Shown piece after piece: positions 28,254 through 36,500 of a DNA stretch of 40,887 nt; positions within the stretch are counted from its first letter, which is position 1, and the number at the start of each line of letters is the position of its first letter. Both the position numbers and the translations under genes were made by a program. The notes under the pieces were generated by a model that saw only the letters and a program-made list of their open reading frames with translations, had not been told where the DNA came from and did no database searches. Source of the stretch: Nitrospira sp. (GTDB lineage Bacteria > Nitrospirota > Nitrospiria > Nitrospirales > Nitrospiraceae); contig SPAX01000007.1 of NCBI GenBank assembly GCA_005239475.1, forward strand, positions 9,254 to 50,140, written 5' to 3'.

Positions 28254-28652
28254 ATGGTATCTATTTCCAAAATTGTCGGTGTCCTGTCGTGTGGTTTCTT
28301 GCTGTGCCTGGGGCTGTCCAACGCGGCGCAGGCGGAGCATGCGCCCGGGCCCTCAGACGTTATGAAAACTGATTCCGTAACCGACCGGCAAGGTTTTCAA
28401 TCTGATGATGACAAGCAAAAGAACGTGGACAATGAGAAGGGAAGTAATAGCACAGAAGGCGCCAAGACGATCAAGGGCGAACTGTTCCGCGTCGAAGACG
28501 GGAACTATTTCGTCAAGGTGAAGGGCGGCAAGGAAATACGTATGCATACAGATAAAACTACCCAGATGATAGGAGAAATCAAGAAGGGTGATCGTATTGA
28601 GGCGAAGGTGAACGAGCAGAATCACGCGCTGTCGATCCGCTCGGCGAAATGA
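28254..28652 (+). CDS. Small secreted protein B, divergent paralogue with near-identical leader
   Basis: Same signal peptide MVSISKIVGVLSCGFLLCLGLSN; divergent mature part IKGELFRVEDGNYFVKVKGGKEIRMHTDKTTQ. Confidence 0.75.
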   Translation: MVSISKIVGVLSCGFLLCLGLSNAAQAEHAPGPSDVMKTDSVTDRQGFQSDDDKQKNVDNEKGSNSTEGAKTIKGELFRVEDGNYFVKVKGGKEIRMHTDKTTQMIGEIKKGDRIEAKVNEQNHALSIRSAK

Positions 28653-28873
28653 AGGACTGATGCCGGTCACGGAAATGAAGCCGGTCGTACGACTGACTCC
28701 ACTCTCGAATCAAGCAAGACCTGTTTGATGGGACAGTAGTCATTGTCTCAGTGAACGCCTGCAGGACGCTAGGTCATATGGAGCGACCTGCCAACTCTTT
28801 GAGCCATGCCGTGGAAACGGATCACACAGAAATCTCTATCCCGCCATTACAAGACAAGGAGAGCGGAATACCC

Positions 28874-29407
28874 ATGACCGGTCAAACGCAGACTCCTGAC
28901 CGCGTATGGTCGATCGTCTTGGCAGGGAGTAAGGGACATGCCCCTCTCCTTCTCGCCTGCGCATTGCTCGCAGCAGCTTGCGCCAAGCCGGCGGATCATC
29001 GAGATGTGTCGATGGATTCTCTTCATCCATCGATGGCGTTTCAGGCCGGAGACCGCCATGTTCTCGCCGGTGAGTGGGAATATGTTGACGGCGCTGCTGT
29101 CCTGCTGATACTCGACGAGCAGGGCAACGGTCACTATGATTGGAAAGACGGGCGATTCGAGACGCACACGCTCATCGGTCAGACCTGGCAGGGCATGTGG
29201 TTTCAGAAGGAGAATGATCGAGATGGTAGATTTACGGTCGAGTTCTCGCCGGATTTTTCAGACGGGGAGGGGCGCTGGTGGGTCAGCCGCATCGGAGCCG
29301 ACCATGCACCCGCGCAAAAGGGCGGAACGTTTCATCTCTCCAAGAAGACTGCTCTTATAAACCTCAGCGATACTTCACCGGTACCATGGAAGCTTCTCAC
29401 GCCATAA
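28874..29407 (+). CDS. Putative lipoprotein
   Basis: APLLLACALLAAAC lipobox; LAGEWEYVDGAAVLLILDEQGNGHYDWKDGRFET. Confidence 0.6.
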   Translation: MTGQTQTPDRVWSIVLAGSKGHAPLLLACALLAAACAKPADHRDVSMDSLHPSMAFQAGDRHVLAGEWEYVDGAAVLLILDEQGNGHYDWKDGRFETHTLIGQTWQGMWFQKENDRDGRFTVEFSPDFSDGEGRWWVSRIGADHAPAQKGGTFHLSKKTALINLSDTSPVPWKLLTP

Positions 29408-29595
29408 CCAATGATCGGCAGGGAACCTCTGACTCGACCATCGGCAGCGAGGGCGATCTTGGTGTTCGCCGTGAGCCACGTGTCGTTGTTCGGGGTCTTT
29501 TCGTCGGCGTTGCCCAGCGCGTGCACCGATCCGGTGAGGAGTGCCCCACCGACAACCAGAGCCGTGCAGAGTGTCAGTACATAGCGTGTGTTCAT
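29332..29595 (-). pseudogene. Truncated BON-domain protein
   Basis: MNTRYVLTLCTALVVGGALLTG..NDTWLTANTKIALAADGRVRG matches the intact BON protein to AADSRVKG, then runs into unrelated sequence antisense to the 28874-29407 gene. Confidence 0.8.
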
Positions 29596-29657
29596 ACTCG
29601 TCTCCTTACCCGAAATGTAAAAGTATGTCGTCAGACGTCTTCGTGAGTTGCATCTAT

Positions 29658-29885
29658 TCAGTGGGGCTTCTTATCCACGGCTTTCGGCGCTAACTGCTGA
29701 TACCACTGGTCCGCCCATTTCATGAGCTCATCCATATTATCGCCATGCCGTTTCTGGGCTTTGCCGAGAAACTTGTCATAATTCCCTTCGATCTGCTGCA
29801 AGTCGTCATCGGTAAACTTGCCATACTTCTCTTTCAGTTCGCCTTTGAACGGCATCCATTTCCCCTTGAGTTGATCCGCATTCAT
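29658..29885 (-). CDS. CsbD-family stress protein (intact copy)
   Basis: MNADQLKGKWMPFKGELKEKYGKFTDDDLQQIEGNYDKFLGKAQKRHGDNMDELMKWADQW. Confidence 0.85.
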   Translation of the reverse strand: MNADQLKGKWMPFKGELKEKYGKFTDDDLQQIEGNYDKFLGKAQKRHGDNMDELMKWADQWYQQLAPKAVDKKPH

Positions 29886-29994
29886 GGATTCCTCCTCCTG
29901 TGTGAGATGGCGCCGCCTCACTCCTCGTACCGATCTGGCCTCGTCATTCATCATCTTCCCCCTACGAGCCTGTATGGCGGGCGGACCGGCAGCG

Positions 29995-30015
29995 GTCTGG
30001 TCAGAATTGCTCAGG
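29995..30015 (-). promoter_or_regulatory. Dyad motif site J (plus strand GTCTGGTCAGAATTGCTCAGG)
   Basis: About 110 bp upstream of CsbD copy 2, matching the site F geometry. Confidence 0.6.
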
Positions 30016-30184
30016 TGGGGAGAATTGATCCGGTAGCAGCTTGGCGCCGCCTACTCGCTTGTGCGACTAGATTGGATCCTAGGCCTCACTCTTTCAGAAA
30101 TGTTGGCAGGATCTTCTGCTGGAGAGGGTGGGTGGTGCGTGACGCTAGCGGGCTTCGAAAGAACTATGTTGGCACCTAGACGGG

Positions 30185-30345
30185 CGGGACGGGTTCATCT
30201 GGTTTGGTTTGTTTCGTTCATTTGGTTTGTCTCGTTCAACCAAACAAACCAAATAGACTAGATAAACAAGAGAAACCATCCGGGTCTCGCGCTTCAGCGC
30301 CACGGTCTGTGGCGCTGACGAACTTTTTCAGCATTCTTCGGGGAC
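30185..30345. repeat. GT/AC-rich palindrome copy 3 with adjacent right-end-like sequence
   Basis: ggttcatctggtttggtttgtttcgttc...ctcgttcAACCAAACAAACCaaatagac; followed by gacgaactttttcagcattctt. Confidence 0.55.
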
Positions 30346-30423
30346 ATCGAGATTCTCGCTCCCGCTAGGGCTGGCAGTGTGGGTGTGGTCTTGAGACCAC
30401 CGGGCGACTCGGCAGGTCGTCAT
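30328..30423 (-). CDS. Candidate 31-aa microprotein
   Basis: MTTCRVARWSQDHTHTASPSGSENLDVPEEC* with AGAAGGAGG upstream and motif site K about 82 bp further upstream. Confidence 0.3.
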   Translation of the reverse strand: MTTCRVARWSQDHTHTASPSGSENLDVPEEC

Positions 30424-30504
30424 GGTGCCACCTCCTTCTAGCTCAGGGTGACGGCCGGGAAGAGTGTCAGACTCTGGTCTCAGTATGGCGAGAAGACAGC
30501 GTGT

Positions 30505-30525
30505 AGTCTGGTCAAAATTGCTTGG
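30505..30525 (-). promoter_or_regulatory. Dyad motif site K (plus strand AGTCTGGTCAAAATTGCTTGG)
   Basis: One half matches fully, the other is degenerate. Confidence 0.45.
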
Positions 30526-30564
30526 CGTTGAGAAATGTAATGAATTGTGGCGTGTCCTTCTGTG

Positions 30565-33500
30565 TTAACTGTTTGCGGCCTGTATCTTCACTTCAACCGT
30601 GTGCTCCTGATGGTCGTCCACAAGAGGAATAGTCTTATCGTGTTGCTCGACGCCATCGACAGTCACGCTCGTCTCGCCGTTCCCGGCGCTGACTTGTAGG
30701 ACGTTGATATGGTAGAGCGTTTCCCGGTATCGGTAGTGCAGCGTGAACCCCTTCCAATTCGCAGGGAGGCACGGAGCCACGCGTAGCTTGTCTACTTCCA
30801 GCCTCAACCCGAGGAGTGATTCTACAATAAGCCGGTACATCCAGCCTGCCGAGCCCGTATACCACGTCCATCCCCCGCGGCCGGTGTGCGGCGAAAGCGC
30901 GTAGACATCGGCTGCGATCACGTACGGTTCTACTTTGTAGGTCTCGATCCCCTCCGGAGATCTCGCATGGTTTACCGGGTTGATCATGGCCAACAGTTCC
31001 CACGCACGTTGTCTGTCTCCTAATGCGGCGAACGCCATCGCCGCCCAGATTGCCGCATGCGTATACTGCCCCCCATTTTCTCGCACCCCCGGGACGTACC
31101 CTTTGATATAGCCAGGATTCAAATTTGACTTATCGAACGGTGGATCCAACAGTTGGATCAGCGCATGGTCCCGGCGAACAAGGCGCCGATCCACCGCGTC
31201 CATGGCCATGCGTGAGCGCGTGGCATCCCCCGCCCCGGAGAGAACCGACCAGCTTTGCGCAATCGAATCGATCTGGCATTCGGGATTACTTGCCGACCCA
31301 AGTGGCGAGCCATCGTCGAAGTAGGCCCGGCGATACCACTCTCCATCCCAGCCATGCTGCTCGATATTCTGGCGCACGTCAGCCGCCTCCCTCTGACAAC
31401 GTTCAGCGAAGGACAGGTCGCCTCGCATGCGTGCAACCTTCGTAAACTGCATGAGCACGTCATACAGGAAAAATCCCAACCAGATGCTCTCGCCTTTGCC
31501 TTCTTCGCCGACCATATTCATGCCGTCGTTCCAGTCACCGGAGCCGATGAGTGGGAGGCCGTGCTCCCCACGTGTGAGGCCCTTCAGGATGGCTCGCACA
31601 CAGTGTTCGTACAAACTGGCCGCTTTTTCAGACCGGCCGGGCAGATCGTAATACGCGTCCTCCTCCTGGTTGACCGGACGGCCTTCGACGAAGTGGATGG
31701 GTTCATCCAAGACCCCGCTATCCCCTGTGCTCAGTACGTAGCGGCATGTCGCCAGGGGCAGCCAGAGGTAATCATCCGAACAGTGCGTACGCACGCCCCG
31801 GCCTGAGGGGGGATGCCACCAGTGCTGGACATCGCCTTCCTGAAACTGTCGGGCTGCGGACATCAGAAGATGCTTGCGCACAAGATGCGGCTCGGTGTGG
31901 ATGAGCGCCATCGAATCTTGCAGTTGATCGCGGAAACCGAAGGCGCCCCCCGATTGATAGTATCCGCTCCGCGCCCACAGACGGCACGCGAGCGTTTGGT
32001 ACAAGAGCCAGCCGTTGGTCAGCATGTTCAGTGACTGGTCTGGCGTCTCCACATATACGGCACCGAGTGTGTGCTTCCAGTACTGCCACACCGCTTCGAG
32101 CGCGCCGCGTGCGGCAGCAGATCCTCGGAAGCGATGTATCGACTGTCTGGCCTCATCGACGTTTCGCCCGACACCGAGCCTAAAGATCATCTCACGCTCT
32201 TGTCCGGCGGCCAGTTCGAATGGAACGTGGATTGCGGTGCAGGGATCGAGACCGGCCCCCACTTTGCCCGACAGCCGCAACCGGCTCATCGCGGCCGGAT
32301 TGCGAAGCGTGCCGTTGCGCCCGATAAACTCAGTCCGGTCGCCGCTGATGGTCCGAGTCGTCTCGTCCACGTCAAAGAAGGCCATCCGCCCGGCGAACTC
32401 CGTGTGATAGGGATTTCTCGCGAAGACCGCACCGCTCTTGGGGTCCAGTTCGGTCACGACGTGCATCACCGATTTTGGCCGCAGATCTCCCAGCACCCAT
32501 TCCACGTAACCCGTCGCGGACAGCTTGCGCGATCGGCCTGACTCGTTCCGCACCTTGAGCACCATGAACTTAATCGGTGCATCCAAGGCCACATACACCC
32601 ACAGCTCTGAGTGGATGCCGCGCTCCGTATGCTCGAAGACGCTATAGCCGAAGCCGTGCCGGCTGACGTACGGTGTCGTGCCGCGGCTGGGCAGTGGCGT
32701 GGGGGACCAGAAGTGGCCCCTTTCTTCGTCACGAAGGTACAAGGCTTCTCCGCTCGTATCGCTCACCGGGTCGTTGTGCCACGGAGTGAGGCGGAATTCG
32801 TGGGCGTTCTCGCTCCAGGTGTAGGCCTGACCGTTCTCCGAGATGACGGTGCCAAAGTGCGGATTCGCCAGTACGTTCACCCACGGTGCCGGCGTCACAT
32901 GCCCCTGTGCGGTCGTGATGACATACTCGCGGCCATCAGGCGTGAATCCTCCCAGCCCGTTGAAGAACCTAAGATCGTGGCGCGGCAACGCAGCGGATGG
33001 CAAGGGTTCGGCGCGGCGGGTTCGGGTTGGCGTCAGGCGCGGCACGGTGACGTCCACATGGCCGCGGCGGGTGATCTGGTCCGCCAGCGATCCCCGATTG
33101 TCGGTGAGAATGGCACGGGCGACCGATTGCAGCAGAATGCGGTCCTCGTTCGATATCTGGTCCGAAGGACGCACGAAGATGCCGCCCGGTCGATCCATCA
33201 CGTGTGCTTCGAGGCCCGCGGCAATCAACCCCATGATTTGTTCGTGGAGTAATTGCCGATAACCGGCGTGATCTTCGTTCCAGATCACCAGGTCCACGGC
33301 CAACCCCTTGGAGCGCCAGTACGCGTGGGCCTGTACGAGCTGGCGCACCAGATCGATATTGGCCAGATCGCCGATCTGCAGCAGCACGATCGGCAAATCG
33401 CCGGAAATGGCGTAGCCCCAGAGCCCGGATTGCCCGCGGCGGTTTTTGATCAGATCGCTCGGATCAGCCCGCAGAGAGGAATTGGCGTAGAGGACAGAGC

Positions 33501-36500
33501 TGGCCAGGCGGCCATAGAGTTGCGCGTCGGCCTCGGTGGCATTCAGCTGCCGCATGACCACCTGGCTATGGGTCCATGCCAGATCGAAGACACGATCGGC
33601 GAGACGCCGATCCTGGTATTTCTCGACCAGGCCCAGGCAGACGTCGCGGGTGTCGCCGATGCCGGACACCATATCAATCGTGGCCGATTCTTCCGGATCG
33701 AGCGTGATCCGACACCGGATGGCGACAATCGGATCGAGCACAGAGCCCTCGCTGCCAGAAAGCGCTGCAGCATCGTGCGTCCCTTGTCGCGCGCCGGAGC
33801 CGCTCATGGCTTGTGGATCGGCGGCGGTGCGACCACGACCAATGAACGGTAGGCGGTCCGTCTCGTAGGACATCGTTCCGATGTCCGCTCCATGCACGGT
33901 CATGAGATGACACATCCATGGCGAGGGCTCGTCGAGGGAGCGGGGCCGGCGAGTACAGAGAATCGCTTGCCGCTCGGGAATGATCTCGGTCTGCACAAAG
34001 AGATTGCTGAACGCCGGATGCAGCGCGTCCGCTGCAGAGGAGGCGAGCACGACTTCCGCGTAACTCGTGATCTCGATCGTTCGGCTGGTCCGCGAGCCGT
34101 TGGTGATACGGGTTCGACGCAGTTCGATGTCATCTTCCGGCGACACCACGATCTCGGTATACGTCTCGATATCGTGGTCACGCCGGCGAAACTCAGCCCG
34201 TCCCTCAGAAAAGATGACTTCGTAGTTCTCCGGCGGCTGTAGCGTGGGCTGATAGGCCGTGGACCAGAACTCTCCGCTCCTCACGTCGCGTATGTAACAG
34301 AACGTGCCCCAGTTGTCGCGGGTACTGTCTTCGCGCCAGCGTGTGACGGCGAAGTCTTTCCAACGACTGTACCCACCGCCCGCGTTCGTGATCATCACGT
34401 GGTATCGGCCGTTCGACAACAACTGTACCTCCGGTATCGGAGTGTGAGGGCTGCTGAACTGACGTACCGGCATCTCTGCATCACCAAAGGTCGTAGGTAA
34501 GTCGGAGAGCTCCGCGGTGTGCGCATAGAATGCCGTAGTCTTTGGAATCCGCTCTTGAAGCAACAGAGTGGTCGCCTGGAACAACGGATCCGACTCGAAT
34601 CGCTTCTGCATCGGACGGTCCAGGATCAGATAGGCCAGAGAGAGCAAACTCATGCCCTCGTGATGGGCCATGTAGGACCGAACCACCGCGCTCGATTGTC
34701 CGCGTGGGAGACGGGAAGGCGTATAGTCGATCGCTTCATACAAACCGAAGGGGCCTTCGAGCCCCGCCGCAGCGAGTCGCTGCAGATTCAGGCACGCTTC
34801 CTCGGGCGCCACCATCAGCGCGAGCGCCGAGGCATAGGGCGTAATGACCACATCATCGGCAAGGCCGCGTTTGAGTCCCAGACCGGGCACGCCAAATGCG
34901 CGGTATTGGTAGTTAAGATGCACGTCGATCGTGTTGTAGCCGGATTCCGACATGCCCCACGGAACGCCGCGCTGCTTTCCATACTCGATCTGCCTCTCCA
35001 CCGCCGCCTTGCAAGTCTGGTCGAGCAGCGTGTGTTCGTATGTCGGCATCACCAACAGCGGCATGAGGTACTCGAACATCGACCCGCTCCACGAGATGAG
35101 TACCGGCCCTCCACCGGCGGTCGTGAGGAGACGGCCGAGAGCAAACCAGCTCTCTTGCGGCAGTTGTCCCTGTGCAATCGCCACGAAATTGCACAGTCTT
35201 GCTTCCGAAGCCAGCAGATCGTAGTAACTCGTGTCCCGCCGGCGCTCGCCGACGTTGTAGCCGATAGCCAGCAGATGACAGCCCTTGTCGAATAGAAAAT
35301 CATATTCCATGCCGGCGAAGTGACTGGCTTGACGAGCAAGTCCTTCGATGGCCGCGATTCGTTCTCTGGCGCGCCGGCTGGCTTTCGCAATGAGCCGTTG
35401 AAGTCCATCAGCCCATGTGCGCTCCTCGTGCATCGCCTCTGAGCCCAACCGATGTTCGATGGCCGGCAGACAGGCCTCGTCAAGGCGTGCCAATTCGCGC
35501 AGCGTGGGGATCTCATCGATGTCGCCACATTCGCTGAGCCTATTCTGTGAGGCCGACAGCAGGGCCCACGGAGCGAGAAACATGAGGTCGTCGAGGGCGT
35601 CCTGGCATTGTCGGGTGAGTGCGCGCGCCCACCAGGTCGCTTGGCTCTCTGGGGCAGCCTTCAAACTAGCGAGCACCTCCTTGGCGGTCGTCGCCAGCCG
35701 GTCAAGGCAGAGCCGCGCTGCCGTGAGCGTGGTTGGTCGGGATTCGTAGGCCGACTCCAGGTGCTTCTGAAATTGAGCGAATTGGACCGGAGTGGTTTCC
35801 CCTACAGCATCCTCAAGGACCCTGAGTGTGTCGCTGAGCCCGTCAAAGAATCGCGACCCCAGGATCTTCTGATCGGGGAGTGCAAGCAGACCCGGCCGCA
35901 GTGTCAACAGATGGCCCGCAAGGTTTCCGCTGTCCACCGTCGACACATAGGTCGGTAGCAACGGTTTCAGAGATTGCGTGTCGTACCAGTTGTAGAAGTG
36001 GCTTCGGTGACGTTCCAACCCTTCCATCGTGTGGAGCGCATTCGTCGTGCGTTCAATGAATTGTCCGGCCGACATGTAGCCGAAGTCGTACGCGGACAAG
36101 TTTGCGAGCAGCGCGAGTCCCATATTGGTCGGCGACGTGCGATGCGCAACCACGGCAACGGGATGCTCCTGATAGTTATCAGGCGGCAGCCAATGATCTT
36201 CTGGACCGACGAACTCTTCGAAGAACGCCCAGGTTTTTCGGGCAAGCTTCCGGAGAAAGATAGTCTGGTCGCCCGTCAGATACGCTTCGCGCCGAGTAAT
36301 CGGTTGGCTGATCCACCACGCGATCGCGGGGGAGGCGAACCAGAGACCCAGGATGGGCATAGCCACATCTAACGCGCCCGGCTCCGACAGCGTCAGATAG
36401 ATCACCGCGGCAACGGCAAGAACGGGCCCGATCCACATCGTCCGACAGTAGGCGACGAGGTCTGTGCGGCGATCGCGATCCTGATTGCTTGACGGACTCC

